Part shown: piece by piece, positions 23,583 to 37,850 of the stretch
Numbering within the stretch: the stretch's first letter is position 1
Layout of the letters: each line of letters begins with the position of its first letter
Source: Amaurobius ferox
Lineage: Eukaryota; Arthropoda; Arachnida; Araneae; Amaurobiidae
DNA: 64,000 nucleotides
Direction: 5' to 3'
Assembly (NCBI GenBank): GCA_951213105.1
Contig: OX578140.1
Location: forward strand, 27,558,362 to 27,622,361
Translations under genes and position numbers: made by a program
Notes under the pieces: generated by a model
What the model saw: the letters and a program-made list of their open reading frames with translations, nothing else
The model's database searches: none
What the model was told of the DNA's origin: nothing

Positions 23583-24804
23583 ATTTAAAATGAAAAAAGA
23601 AAATGTATAGGTGGAATGATTGTGTTTACAGGGTTGCAGAAAGGTCAAGGGGGATTGCGACCCCTATTTCCTGGTTAGAAGCTAGCTTTGACTTCATGAA
23701 AACTCTCCCAGAGACTCTGCACGCCCGAAACAACAATCGATCATGCCCGTGGGGGAAAATGGCCGAATCCCAGACAACATAAAAATGATCAAAATAACAA
23801 AAAAATTGGAAATTTTACTAACCAGCAAGACGAGAATCATGGAAGAGTCGCATAAAGCGTATAAACTTCGAATAGGAAAGCATACATAAAAAAGTCGCGT
23901 CTAACTTATAGAGCCATCTAGATGTGAAACAATCAGATAATCCTAGGTAAGAGTTGAGTTGTATTGTATGATGTCGGATAAATTAACATAATTTTTATCA
24001 CTAGAATTTCTGCAAATAGTGCTGTACAAAGCGGAAGGGATATGATTGTTCCCGAGTTCCGTTGATTAAATGCATCATGCATTTTTTAAATTCTGTAATA
24101 GATGAGTTTAATTATCTGTATCTGTTCAAGTGATTTACGATTACATTATGTTGTACGTTTAAACTCAAGTTGGTATTCCAGTGGATAAAATAATTGATCT
24201 TGCAGTCATATAGATGTCTCTTGTCAAACAATTTATAACATAATTTCTGTTCCAAATTATAATAAATAGTGATGTCAAGGAAATCAACTGTTCCTACATT
24301 CGCTGACTCCGATTCGATTAGTTCAAGACACGGCGGGTAGAATGTAAAATCAAATATAGTATATTGATTATTCACTCCAATCATGGCGTCATCAACGAAT
24401 CTAAAGAATGGTATTTCACTAATTAAATGCGTGCCTTTCTCATAATGATGTAAGTAAAAATCCGCAAGTAACGAGGAACATCCCCCTCCCATTGGGATGC
24501 CTTTGATTTGTCACGAAGTTTATACGCTTTAAGCAACTATTCCATGATTCTCGTCTTACTGGTTAGTAAAATTTCCAATTTTTGTGTTATTTTGATCATT
24601 TTTATGTTGTCTGGGATTCGGCCATTTTTTCCCCACGGGCATGATCGATTGTTGTTTCGGGCGTGCAGAGTCTCTGGGAGCGTTATCATGAAGTCAAAGC
24701 TAGCTTCTAACCAGGAAATAGGGGTCGCAATCCCCCTTGTTCTTTCTGCAACCCTGTAAACACAATCATTACACCTATAGATTTTCTTTTTGCATTTTAA
24801 ATCT
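23581..24804 (-). mobile_element. Penelope-like RT fragment flanked by inverted repeats
   Basis: Arms at about 23581-23872 and 24516-24804 are inverted copies (AGATTTAAAATG... and ...CATTTTAAATCT; both carry AACAATCGATCATGCCCGTG). Between them lies a reverse transcriptase piece on the minus strand. The block interrupts the TA tract of the 21920 unit, with TA on both sides. Penelope-like elements often carry terminal repeats in inverted orientation, which would fit, but the arms here could also come from two flanking copies of the element. Confidence 0.7.
24112..24510 (-). pseudogene. Penelope-type reverse transcriptase fragment
   Basis: The 133 open codons on the minus strand begin at QIKGIPMGGGCSSLLADFYL, the RT region preceding the catalytic motif. 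They continue through FFRFVDDAMI (the xxDD active-site box) and FLDITIYY, then KLFDKRH and VQHNVIVNHLNRYR. The order GIPMG, VDD, FLD, LYDKR-like and a final ...NRYR is that of Penelope-like RTs found widely in animals. The domain is truncated at both ends, with a stop directly before QIKGIP where the right arm begins, so it cannot make a full enzyme. Two of the catalytic Asp residues are present. Confidence 0.75.
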
Positions 24805-24881
24805 TATATTTCAAGACTCTGATAGTGCGGCAATTTGCGCCTTTCACTTTCTTGAATTTCATACTGTTTGGGATTGTATTT

Positions 24882-24882
<1 letters not shown>

Positions 24883-24926
<44 letters not shown>
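24883..24926. repeat. TA microsatellite
   Basis: A run of about 22 TA units. Together with the run at 23514-23580 it brackets the Penelope-like insertion. Confidence 0.9.
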
Positions 24927-24930
<4 letters not shown>

Positions 24931-25419
24931 CGGTAATTGCACAACTAGATTAGTTTATGGTATATAATTGGTAATTCTAAAAGTCAAGATCCTAAATTCG
25001 GCAAGATTGTATCATTATTCAAAACTATTTCCTGTGTAGTGTGTGATTTATTGAAGAAGATGAACTTCATGGTAAATACTCTCAATACTTTTTCGAAATA
25101 TGGCGAAACGCGCAATTTGCAACTACGTAACATTAGCTGTGGTGCATTAAGTTGAAAAACACCCGTTCAAAAATATTTAGTTTAAATTCGAGGATGCTTG
25201 AAACTTGATCTGTCTTCGAAAAGCCAAAATTCAAAATTTCGACCACATCAAAAAACTTTAATTATATATTATATTATATATATAATGAATGATAAAAATT
25301 TATACACCACACTTGAAAAGTTGGTGGGCAAAGAACATGGCATAAATAAGAAAGGAAAATTATCAACCTGTTTTAAATGCATGAAATGTCCACGTTTGCC
25401 ATCATATAAAATCTGATGT

Positions 25420-26178
25420 GGGCAACACATGACTTTCCTTATATAATATAATGAATTTACTACATTTACTGTAAAAAAAAACAGATTTTTCTTATAGTAG
25501 ATACTAATATTCTTTCCAAGTTTTTGAGTTTTCGACAATTGGTCGTCATTTTCATTGATTTAGCGTCGTTTTTATCCATTTGGCGAGATTTTCGGTAATT
25601 TGGCAACATTTCAAAAAGTCGCCAAGTTGGCGATATTCCGCCAAATTCGTCGCCAAAATATCGCCAAGCGTTATGGACGAAGAAATAAGTTATTCTTACA
25701 GAAGATAAATGACTATTGGCGTTCAAATAAGAAAGTATTTCTCAAAGTATCTTTTTTCATGAATGGAACGAGCTAGATCCACGAGAATGATGTCACCCAA
25801 GTTATCGCATGGTATTACATATGAAAAGTGAACATGCTTCTCAATAGAAAATATTTTTTTTTATTTTATATGATTTTTTGATAATTTTTTTGAAAAATGT
25901 GCAATATCTCGAGAACGGTATAAGTTAGCGTTCTAAAACTTATGTCAATCGTTTTCTAATGAAAAATTACATAAGAAATGTCTATTTGCGTAACTTTATT
26001 AGAGGTTTTGATTTTTTAATGATTATTTTAAAATTTCACTTGAAAATTTAGGGGGTTCTGAACATTCGATTGCGTATAAAAACAATAGACTTCCAGTGTT
26101 TACGGATTGTAATTTTTGTACCAAATTTGGTTCGAATCGGTTCATTTGTTCGTCCGTTATCGTCTCCACAGGCTCACT

Positions 26179-26246
<68 letters not shown>

Positions 26247-26340
26247 GACATCATTTCAAAAATGTTTGATTCGTGATCAGGGATGCTTGAAACGTGCTCT
26301 CCAGTCGAAAACTCGGATTCGAATTTTCGACCCCGTCACA
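25420..26340. mobile_element. Dispersed ~930-bp element, copy 1
   Basis: It matches 53966-54893 along its length: start GGGCAACACATGACTTTCCT, a GTCGCCAAGTTGGCGA...TCGTCGCCAAAAT block, GAACGAGCTAGATCCACGAGA, TATCTCGAGAACGGT, a CGTCCGTTATCGTCTCCACA block, a CA tract (26180-26247) and a TTTCGACCCCGTCACA end. No transposase is encoded. It inserted in the intron between exons 5 and 6, or replaced the older copy of the same sequence there. Confidence 0.75.
26180..26247. repeat. CA microsatellite
   Basis: Nearly pure CA run of about 33 units inside the dispersed element. Confidence 0.95.
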
Positions 26341-26516
26341 CATCAAAAGCAACATCGTACCTTTGAAAGAATATGATACATCATATCATTGAAAGAATGT
26401 GATGCATTTTACTTATTTTTATTTTGATATACCTTCTAACAGCAGTTCGAATGGAGTCTTTCTTTATAATTTGTAAGTAAATTCTTGCACTTTACAACAT
26501 TTTTTTATGTTTACAG

Positions 26517-27005
26517 AAATCTTCAAAAAATGTTGTTACGTGCGGTGAATACACAAATGCTTTTCTCTGCTTTCCAAAAGCCAACAAGAAATCTCCTATT
26601 CGACCGTGCAGATTTGAAAATCGTCAGTTATGTCTAGACGAAAAGGGATCTCTGAAAAAATGCAAGGACTCCAAAGCAATATCTAGTTCTGAAGAAATGA
26701 CTTCAGTTTCCAGCAGAGAAAGCAAAATTTTGGGGTTTGGTGATTTTGGAGTCGGTGATGTTGGATTTGATAAAATAGGAGTTTGGGATAAATGGTGGTT
26801 TGAGTGGTTTAATCCCAGTCCAGGACTACCCAAGAAGGATCCAGAAAAAAACATGACTGACCTGTGCTTAAAAGGTAAAAATAAATTCGAAATATGCGAA
26901 AAGGATTCATCCAGTAAGAAAGCATGCGTTGGTGCTAGGGACGGAAAGACTGGAGACTGCACAAAATTCAAAGATACTGAAACTCCTGTTCCAATGTGTA
27001 GAGAA
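26517..27005 (+). CDS. Exon 6: A-linker-B exon, 163 codons
   Basis: Acceptor GTTTACAG, donor GAA|GTGAGT. Ten Cys are in the standard places. Distinct points: LDEKGSLKKC in the A block, MTSVSSRESKILGF at the start of the linker, FDKIGVWDKW, NMTDLCL (Asp where others have Glu) and FEICEKD in the B block. The A block shares KNVV and FPKANKK with exons 5, 7 and 8. Confidence 0.9.
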
Positions 27006-28277
<1,272 letters not shown>

Positions 28278-28916
28278 TTACACTGATAGAATGGCTTAAG
28301 GAATATTATAAGTAATACTATATCGGAAAAATTGGGATCTTAATTTCGGTAAAGTCGTTTTATCACTCAAAACTATTTTCAATGTAGTATTATTTAGTGC
28401 ACAGAATTTCATGATAAAAGTTTTAGTGCTCTCAGCACATTTTCTATGTATGGCGATAAGCTGAATTTCCAATTACATAACATTAGCTGTGGTGCCTTAA
28501 GTTGAAAAACACTATTTTTAAAAACGTTTGATTTAAATTCATGGATGCTTGAAACGTGAACTTTCCTCAAAAAAGCAAATTCAAAATTTCACCGACATTA
28601 AAATACTTATATTACATAGTATACTATATATATAGGGAATGTTAAAAATAAATAATACACACATAAAAATTAGGTGGACATAAAACACCGCATAAATAAG
28701 AGAACAATATTATCTTCCTTATATGAAGGAACATCATTTGTCATAATACATAAGACATTTGGTATAAGTAAAATCATCATCACATCTTTGAAACAATATG
28801 ATGCATTTTATTTATTTTTATTTTAAAATACTTTCTGACAACAGTTAGAAGGGTGTCTCTATTTATATTTTTTTGAAAAAATTCCTATACTTTACAACAT
28901 TTCTTTATGTTTTCAG

Positions 28917-29405
28917 AAATCTTCAAAAAATGTTGTTACTTGTGGTGAATACACAAATGCTTTTCTCTGCTTTCCAAAAGCCAACAAGAAATCTCCTATT
29001 CGACCGTGCAGATTTGAAAATCGTCAGTTATGTCTAGACGAAAAGGGATCTCTGAAAAAATGCAAGGACTCCAAAGCAATATCTAGTTCTGAAGAAATAA
29101 CTCCAAACTCCAGCAGAGAAAGCAAAATTTTGGGGTTTGGTGATTTTGGAGTCGGTGATGTTGGATTTGATAAAATAGGAGTTTGGAATAAATGGTGGTT
29201 TGAGTGGTTTAACCCCAGTCCAGGACTACCCAAGAAGGATCCAGAAAAAAACATGACTGAACTGTGTCTAAAAGGTAAAAATAAATTCGAATTATGCGAA
29301 AAGGATTCATCCAGTAAGAAAGCATGCGTTGGTGCTAGGGACGGAAAGACTGGAGACTGCACGAAATTCAAAGATACTGAAACACCAGTTCCAATGTGTA
29401 GAGAA
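28917..29405 (+). CDS. Exon 7: A-linker-B exon, 163 codons
   Basis: Acceptor TGTTTTCAG, donor GAA|GTGAGT. Ten Cys kept. It differs from the others in the linker start, EEITPNSSRESKILGF, and has no Met there. WNKWWFEW and FELCEKD match exon 5. It shares with exon 5 the exon-end relic about 100 bp into the intron (29503). LDEKGSL is shared with exon 6, so this unit looks like a recombinant between the exon 5 and exon 6 types. Confidence 0.9.
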
Positions 29406-31178
29406 GTGAGTACATTTTGTATATCATAAAGCCAAAGAATGTGTCACATGATATTTTTGCTTAGAAGCTCAAAAATATACATTCAATATTTAATTTTTTT
29501 AGAGAAATGAGTATACTTTGTATATCTGGTGGTCTTTGTATATCTTGATTTATTGGTATTGAAACGGAAATATATACATTCAACCGTCCATTATTTTCAA
29601 ATGTATGCTAAAGTAATTTTAACTTCATTGGACGGACCAAAGTAAATGTCAGATATTTACTGGCTAGTATGAAATATTACGGATTTCGCGATCATAGATT
29701 TAATGACAAGTGTTATGTATTTAGTAACTAGATCCGACAATGTCTTTCAAGAAGCAAATACCGATATTCAAATCATACCAATTAAAAAAAAATATCTGTA
29801 ACCCGAAAGTACAAGCTAATATAAAATACCTTTCAGGTTTATGGTTAGAAATTTACTTCATAATTTTCCTTTAATAACGATGTTATATTTGGTTTGAATA
29901 TATCGTTAATGAATGAAAATTGTATAAGAAACCATTATAATTAACATAACATTTGAATCATAGATAATAACTTGCCATTGCAAACATTTTATTTGTTAAA
30001 ATATAATTTTACATAAAAATATCAGCTATTACTCCATGACAATGTGAAGAACATTATCTTTCTGCAGTTATTTATACACAAATTTTGTTGCTCAAAAAAT
30101 TATTTAAACATAGATTCCTTTCGTAATAACATGAATAATTTTTTGAGACATTTTTAACGCTTTTACATAATTTCATTACTATTCTGTGTCAGATACTCAA
30201 AGCCATCGTATGCATATTTTAATGCACCAGGGATTAATGTATTGTCGGGATTATAATTCCGATGCTGCAGTTCTTATATCTTATTTCAAGATACCTAGAT
30301 ACAAATATTAGTTTAACGATATCAGTCACCAGGTTTAAAATTACACTGCTCATCAAAGTGATGTAAGGGACGTTTGTCATGAGGTTAATAAAATATGTTA
30401 ATACGGCACTCTTTAATGTTCAAACAAATTTGCATCCGGCCAAAAATGCAGTATACGGTATAACTGAATGTGTAGTCATATATATATATATATATGTATA
30501 TATGATACGGTAATTGCACAACTAGAATAGTTTATGATATATAATTAGTAATTCTAAAAGTCAAGATCTTAAATTCGGCGAGATTGTAGCATTACTCAAA
30601 ACTATTTCCAGTGTAGTGTGATTTATTGACGAAGCTGAATTTCATGGTAAATACTCTCAATACGTTATCGAAGTATGTCGATACGCGCAATTTCCAATTA
30701 CGTAGCATTAGCTGTGGTGCATTAAAATGAAAAACACCAGTTTAAAATCTTTTAATTTAAATTTGAGGATGCTTAAAACTTGATCTTTCTTCGAAAAGCC
30801 GAAATTCAAAATTTCATCCCCATCGAAAAGATTTTAATTATATATTATGTTATATATATAAGGAATGATAAATATATATAAACCACACTTGAAAATCGGT
30901 GGGTATAAAACATGGTATAAATAAGAAAGGAAAATTATCAACCTGTTTTAAATGCATGAAATGTTTACGTTTGGCATCATAAATAAAACATTTGACTAGT
31001 ATCATCAAAAGCAACATCATACCTTTGAAAGAATAAGATGCATCATATCATTGAAAGAATGTAATGCATTTTAATTATTTTTATTTTGATATACTTTCTG
31101 ACAGCAGTTCGAATGCAGTCTTTGTTTATAATTTTTAATTAATCTCTTACACTTTACGACATTTTTTTATGTTTACAG
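29406..31178 (+). other. Intron of the 28917 unit
   Basis: The most complete example of the uninterrupted family intron, with a short TA tract at 30478-30505 and the TTTCATCCCCATCGAAA block near 30815. No exon seen. Confidence 0.6.
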
Positions 31179-31667
31179 AAATCTTCAAAAAATGTTGTTA
31201 CGTGCGGTGAATACACAAATGCTTTTCTCTGCTTTCCGAAAGCCAACAAAAAATCTCCTATTCGACCGTGCAGATTTGAAAATCGTCAGTTATGTCTAGA
31301 CGAAAATGGATCTCTGAAAAAATGCAAGGACTCTAAAGCAATATCTAGTTCTGAAGAAATGGCTTCAAACTCCAGCAGAGAAAGCAAAATTTTGGGGTTT
31401 GGTGATTTTGGAGTCGGTGATGTTGGATTTGATAAAATAGGAGTTTGGGATAAATGGTGGTTTGAGTGGTTTAATCCCAGTCCAGGACTCCCCAAGAAGG
31501 ATCCAGAAAAAAACATGACTGAACTATGCTTAAAAGGTAAAAATAAATTCGTATTATGCGAAAAGGATTCATCCAGCAAGAAAGCATGCGTTGGTGCTAG
31601 GGACGGAAAGACTGGAGACTGCACAAAATTCAAAGATACTGAAACACCTGTTCCAATGTGTAGAGAA
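31179..31667 (+). CDS. Exon 8: A-linker-B exon, 163 codons
   Basis: Acceptor GTTTACAG, donor GAA|GTGAGT. Ten Cys kept. The linker starts EEMASNSSRESKILGF, and the B block has FVLCEKD (Val where others have Glu). Otherwise almost identical to exons 6 and 7. A long open frame on the opposite strand is a by-product of codon use and is not a gene. Confidence 0.9.
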
Positions 31668-33062
31668 GTGAGTATATTTTGTATATCTGAAAACCAAAAA
31701 TGTGTCTCTTGATGCATTTGCATAGTAGCGTAAAAATATAAATTGAAATTTATATTTCTTCCCTTGTTTTTTAAAGTAATTTTTAGTTTATTTGATCGAC
31801 CGAAAAAGTATCCGAGATTTATTAGCTAGTAAGAAATGTTATAAATTTAGTGATCATAGATTTAATAACAGGTGTTATATATTTATTGACTATATTTATT
31901 AAACAAAGGCATTTAATCAAACCATACCAATTTTCAGACAGGTAAAAATGAATATTTGCAAACTGAAAGTTCATGCCAATATACCATATATTTCAGGTTT
32001 ATGCTTAGGAATTCACTGCGTAATTCCACTTTAATCACGATCTTATATTTGATTTAGAAATATCGTTAATGAGTGAAAATTTTGCAACATACCATTTCAA
32101 TTAACGCAACATTTGTATCATTGATTCTTTTCACTGCAAACATTTTGTTTGTTGAAATATAATTTTACATTAGAATGCCAGCTATTATTCCGTGACAATG
32201 TATAGAGCATCAACTTTCTTTAGCTATTTACATAAAAATGTTGTTGCTCATGCAAATGATGTTGATCATACAAATGTTGTTGCTCAGTTATTTAAACTTA
32301 AGTTTCTGTCGCCATAACACGGATACAATTTTGAGCCATATTGCATGTATCCCCTTTGTATTATCATTTGTATATTTTCGTTACTAGTCTGTTAACGCCA
32401 CTCAAAGCCATCGTATGCATATTTTTATTCACGAGGCTTGTAGGGATTGAAAAACATTGTAGGGATTATATTTGCAAGGCTATGGAACTTATCTTATGTA
32501 AGGCTACCAAGTTTCGAATCTTAGCTCATTGATATCTCTCAACATGTTAGAAATTGGTTAGAAATCAAAATGGTGTGAGGGACGCTTTTTGTCATGAAAT
32601 TGATAAACCATATTTTAGTGCGACGCATTTGACATTCAAAACAATTTTGCGTCCGCCCTAAAATGCAGAAAGAGGACTACCAGAAGGAGCTGCAATTTTC
32701 TAACTTGTGGTTTGGTATATATATGCAATGTCAATTACATCGCTAGAATTGCTTACGGAATATAAGAAGTACTTCTTATTCGGGGAAATCCAGATTGGGT
32801 CTTAGTTTCACCAAGTTTGTATCGTTACTCAAAACTCTTTTCCATGTTGTGTTAGTCTACAAGCTGAATTGCAGGTTAATACGGTTAAAGCTTTTAACAC
32901 TTTTTAGCAGTACAGAGATACACACAATTTCCAATTACATAACACCAGATACGGTGCCTAAAATTTAAAAGCACCAGCTTAAAATGTTTAATTTAAGCTG
33001 AGAATTGCTTGAAATGTGATCTTTCGTGAAAATCAAATTCAAATTTTCGAATCCGTCAAAAT
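31668..33062 (+). other. Intron of the 31179 unit, first part
   Basis: Diverged family intron with only a very short TA tract near 32717. No exon seen. Confidence 0.55.
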
Positions 33063-33850
33063 ACAGGGTGCGGCAAAAAGAGAGTACCGATTTGGAACGT
33101 CAATAAAAATATACAAAGCAAGATAGAGAAATAAATCGTTTATACTTGAGAAGTACACAGTAAGCCACTGTTATCCATTAAGTTTTGAAGAGTACATCAG
33201 TTAAATGGCGACCGTCAATGTCGATGCAGTTTTGAAGTCTGTTTCGGAAATTTTGCAGTGATCTGCGGACCATGTCCCGCGGATTCGCCGTGATTTCTTG
33301 CGTACTTGCTGCCTTGAGTGCTTGCAAATTTGTTGGTCGGTGTTAGTACACTTTTGATTTGAGATAGCCCCACAGAAAAATATCACATGGGGCCAAATCC
33401 GGAGAACGCGGTGGCCAACCCATATCACACCGTATCTGCAGCTGCGTGTTTACGTGCAGATCGCTTGGGAGACTGCTGAATGGAATCTCTAGCAGCTGCC
33501 ACATCATCCGGTCTTGTTTCGCTTCTAGGGCGGCCAGGACTCTTTCTTTTTAAAGCCGAACTTGTTCGTCTAAAATTTGAAAAAATTTGTTTGGGCAGCC
33601 GGAACGGGATCATGACGTCCGAGCTGAAAGCGTATTCAGAACGCCCGCAGCGTCGTTATCACAGATTCACCGTTCGTAACAACCTCTTCAAAAACAAAAG
33701 AACGATGCTCTCCGCTCCAAGCCATGACGGTAACTAAAAATGACAAACAAGTCAAAAGAGACCATTCCCACTGCTGTATCTCTACTATGAGCGAAGCAAC
33801 TCTTCTGCCAAATCAGAACGTTCTTTCTGCCGCAATCTGTTGTTATATTA
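33063..33850 (-). pseudogene. DUF4817-type (IS630/mariner-like) transposase, internally deleted
   Basis: The left end starts CAGGGTGCGGCAAAAAGAGAG, like a mariner-type terminal repeat, next to TA. On the minus strand a start at 33725 gives MAWSGEHRSFVFEEVVTNGE and then a frame-shifted GRPRS...SIQQSPKRSARKHA, the typical N-terminal DNA-binding part of DUF4817-type transposases. Directly after this follows the C-terminus: RSPDLAPCDIFLWGYL and further residues down to about 33201, in shifting frames. The catalytic core between the two halves is missing. Inserted in the intron after exon 8; dead. Confidence 0.8.
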
Positions 33851-34098
33851 AAAATTATACTATATATGTAGGGAAATTTAAAACACATAAAACACACATA
33901 AAGCATAGTTCATAAAAAGTGGCATAAATAAGATGAAAGTATCAACCTGTTTTAACGATATCTTCACACATTTGAAACAATATCATGCATTTTGAGTTAT
34001 TTTTATTTTGATATATTTCCTGACAGCAGTTACAGTGGAGTTTTTGTTTACATTTTATAAAAAATCCTATACTTTACAACGCTATTTTATGTTTTCAG

Positions 34099-34587
34099 AA
34101 ATCTTCAAAAAAAGTTGTTACATGCGGTGAATACACAAATGCATTTCTCTGCTTTCCAAGAGCCAACAAGAAATCTCCTATTCGACCGTGCAGATTTGAA
34201 AATCGTCAGTTATGTCTAGACGAAAATGGATCTCTGAAAAAATGCAAGGACTCCAAAGCAATATCTAGTTCTGAAGAAATGACTTCAATTTCCAGCCGAG
34301 AAGGCAAAGTGTTGGGGTTTGGTGATTTTGGAGTCGGTGATGTTGGATTTGATAAAATTGGAGTTTGGGATAAATGGTGGTTTGAATGGTTTAACCCCAG
34401 TCCAGGACTACCCAAGAAGGATCCAGAAAAAAACATGACTGAACTGTGTTTGAAAGGTAAAAATAAATTCGAATTATGCGAAAAGGATTCATCCAGTAAG
34501 AAAGCATGCGTTGGTGCTAGGGACGGAAAGACTGGAGACTGCACAAAATTCAAAGATACTGAAACACCTGTTCCAATGTGTAGAGAA
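34099..34587 (+). CDS. Exon 9: A-linker-B exon, 163 codons
   Basis: Acceptor TGTTTTCAG, donor GAA|GTGAGT. Ten Cys at 9, 18, 31, 39, 49 and 117, 127, 137, 148, 161. The A block has KKVV and FPRANKK, as in exons 4 and 10, while the linker has SREGKVLGF. Last of the near-identical set. It serves well as the reference copy because no residue departs from the majority at a conserved site. Confidence 0.9.
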
Positions 34588-35880
34588 GTGAGTATATTTT
34601 GTATATCTAAAATCCAAAACAACACTCGTCAGTTACCATATATGCGTAGAAACGCAAATATCACTCCTTCATCCAGTCACCCACTTTCTCCTCATGTGTG
34701 CTGCTGAAGTAATGGGGGGACCATTTTACAAAAGAAATAAATATCAAAGATTTAGTGAAAATATATTATAATATAGATATCTTAGATTTAATGACGAGTA
34801 TCACATATTTAGAGATTAGGCCCGACTATCTCGGTTAGAACACAAATAACCTATATCAGAACCATACCAATTTTCAGAAAGATATTACAAGTAGCAAAAT
34901 GATATGCTAATATTTCATTTAATTAGACTTATGTTTAGAAATTTACTGCGTAATGTCAAGTTCATCATGTTCTCATATTTAATTTTAAATGTAATTAATG
35001 ATTTAAAAGTGTAAGAGATACCTTTAAGGTTGACACAACATTTTTATCATTGATCATTATTTACCATTGCATTCATTGACACATTTTGAAAAATTTAATT
35101 TACTAAAATATAATTTTACCTAATAATTTCAGCTATTAATCGTGATAAAGGAGTATAGCATTTAATTTCAATTATTTATATACAAATTTTGTTATTCATA
35201 AATTAATATAAACTTATTTAATAATTTTTTAAACCATTTCTTTCTCATTTTCTATTATTTCCTGTACATTTTCATTTCTTTTGTGTTTACTCCACTTAAC
35301 CATATTGTACACATTATGACATATAAGGCTATAAAACATTGTAGGGATTATACATCGATGGCTGTGGGTCTTATCAGATTTATTGATATTAGGTTTCGAT
35401 TTTCAGTTCAACGACATCACTCTTCATGTAAGAAATTAGTATGTATCAAATCGATGCAAGAGACGTTTGTTGTCATGAGATTAATAAAAACTATTCTAAT
35501 ATTACGAATTTGATATTTAATATTTACGTCCGGCCCTGAAAATGCAATATTAGGACTACAGAAGGAGTTGCAATTTTGAGACATGAGGGGTAGGTATTAA
35601 TGCATCACGGTTCAGAGCACTAGAAAAAAAAAACAGTGGGCACAAGAACACCAAATCTGCGTGGTATGCATTTCAGAACATGGAGAAATGAATGACACAA
35701 AAAAGAAATATAATCCCAAATATGATCGAAAGGGGAAGAGATGGCGCTGCTAACAGTCACCAGTAAAACCACAATTCAGTGAAACGGCTTCTGATTCGTG
35801 GTGCATATAAATTATGAATTATAAGTGGTATAAGCGTGTCAATTTAATTAATGGATCTAGAACATGTCACACATAGAACG
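34588..35880 (+). other. Intron of the 34099 unit, first part
   Basis: Diverged family intron, still showing GATTATACATCGATGGCTGT-like and GAGACGTTTGTTGTCATGAG blocks. No exon seen. Confidence 0.55.
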
Positions 35881-35889
35881 CAGAAGAGA

Positions 35890-37036
35890 AGAAGGTTGTG
35901 GAAAATCAAGTCATTGGCAGTGTTCAATGTGTCAAGTGTCCACTGTATTGAAGAAGCAATATCTGTACCGTGCAACAAGAGTGTGTTCGATAGCTGCAAT
36001 TAACTGATCTGTTGTGATGTTGCATGTGTGCAAGATGGCGATGTCCTTCAAATCTGCAAGGTTACGAATATCTCCCCGATAAACCATGCTTTGCAAGTAA
36101 ACCCACAGCCAGAAGTCACAAGTGTTTATATCTGGTGATCGGGATGGTCATAAAGATGGTAATGCAAGACTGGTCAATTTTCTGTATCATGCTCTTGCAT
36201 TAACTGTTGAATAGGGCAGCCAATTTGGGGACTTGCTCCACCTTGTTAGAATGACATAGAGATGAGGCATCCTCGTTGTTGGAGATGAGGAACAGCGAAG
36301 TTCTGAAGCATGTACTTATAGCGCGTTGCAGTAACTAAACACGTCCTTGATCCATGTAGATGTAATTCTTAAAAAAAATAAGAGCCAATCAGAAATTATG
36401 TTGTAAACCCAATCCTAACGGTTAGTTCTGGAGAATGTAAAGGGAGCTTTTGATAATGGCGGAAATATCCCATTGTCCAGATGTGGATATTTTGAATGTT
36501 TATTGCTCCATATAGAGCAAAATAGGCCTCATCACTCCACAAGATGTTCTAGGGCCAGTCGTCGTCTACCTGTATGCATTCAATGTCAAAGCAAACGTTC
36601 CACGGATATTTGTAACAGAAATTTGTAACGCTTGGTAAGGCAGGATCTTATACGGATAACTTTCTAAAGCTTTAAGCAATCACTTTTGTACTGTTGCGAT
36701 GGGCAAATCTAATTGTCGTGCTACAGTTCGGGCACTACTGATTTCTGTCCCATTCTGAATGATCTGCTCAACAACAACCGTTGCAATCTCTTCAGCCACT
36801 TGCGTTGTCAGGGGTTTACGGCCATGTCCTTATCTAACTGAGTATCTTCCAGTCTCCTCAAAGCGTTGAACCATCCCCTGGACTCCACATGCTGTCTGAG
36901 GACCTATAAGTAACGATTTCAAATGTCTGTACTCTCGAAGACAGTCAGCAGCGTTTTCGTCATTTTTGTTAAACAACTTTAATAACAAGGCACGGTCAGG
37001 CAATAAGAGTCCATAACGGTTGTCGAATGTTTCCAT
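35890..37036 (-). pseudogene. DUF4817/IS630-like transposase fossil, near full length
   Basis: Minus strand. The N-terminus at 37036 reads METFDNRYGLLLPDRALLLK, then ALREFR-like NAADCLREYRHLKSL and MVQRFEETG, a helix-turn-helix region of this transposase class. Many stops follow. Near 36148-35938 the C-terminus is readable: RSPDINTCDFWLWVYLQS, then DIRNLADLKD and a terminal IEHTLVARYRYC segment. The middle is full of stops and shifts. The copy differs from the one at 33063-33850, so two lineages of the class were present. Confidence 0.75.
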
Positions 37037-37671
37037 AAAGCTTAAAACCAGTTTTTATATCAAATTGTGTTTAAACAATTTGCATAAAACGAAGACTTCT
37101 GTTGTTGGTACCGTATGGACCATTTGAAAAATGGTTAACTAAATTTCAAAAATCAAGGTTTATGACAGTTGATGGTCACCTATGCCACTTAAGCCGCTTC
37201 AAAGAATTATGTTTTTACTAGGGACTGTTCGCAGAGACATCTCTTCCGCTATCGGTTAATTTTGGAACTAATATTTTGCATTATTCTTTTCCCCATATTC
37301 TAAAATGCATACCACACGGATTTGAAGTTCTTATGACCACTGGTTTTTCTCTACAGTGCTATGGACAGGAACTTAGGTTCTATCTAATTTATATCCACTT
37401 TCATATTCAATTTGAATTTTTTTTCATAAAATTTTGTCATTCAAATAGTTTTGGCCTCCAGCTTTTGACATTCTTTTGTAGCACTTGCTTAATATGTTTC
37501 TATCACTCTTGTAAACTGTTAATTTATCACCATGTATTATTAATTAAATCACCTTATAGTTTAAATTAAGATCAATTTAAATTATCTGGTATCTTTGGTT
37601 TCCTTGCGTTTGATGTTATATTTCAAATCCTCTTTCGCGGATAATATTTTACCTCCTTAATGTTATTGAAC

Positions 37672-37850
37672 TAGGGTATGCCATCATTCATGTTTTTTGA
37701 ACTAGGAGTATGTGATCATTCATGTTTTTTAAACTAGATGTATGCCATCATTCATGTTTTTTGAACTAGGAGTATGTGATCATTCATGTTTTTTAAACTA
37801 GATGTATGCCATCATTCATGTTTTTTGAACTAGGGGTATGTCACTATACA
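37672..37850. repeat. 33-bp minisatellite with 66-bp higher-order pattern
   Basis: Units read CATTCATGTTTTTTGAACTA followed by GGAGTATGTGAT, alternating with a form having TTTAAACTAGATGTATGCCAT. The two forms alternate regularly, about five and a half units in all. Confidence 0.9.

Noticed and set aside
26624..26971. Open frames of about 115-145 codons on the minus strand across every recent exon copy (also 19838-20185, 22027-22371, 29024-29371, 31286-31723, 34206-34625)
   Set aside because: They lie antisense to the A-linker-B exons, have no motif, and recur only because the exons are copies of each other. The sense strand has splice sites and conserved Cys spacing.
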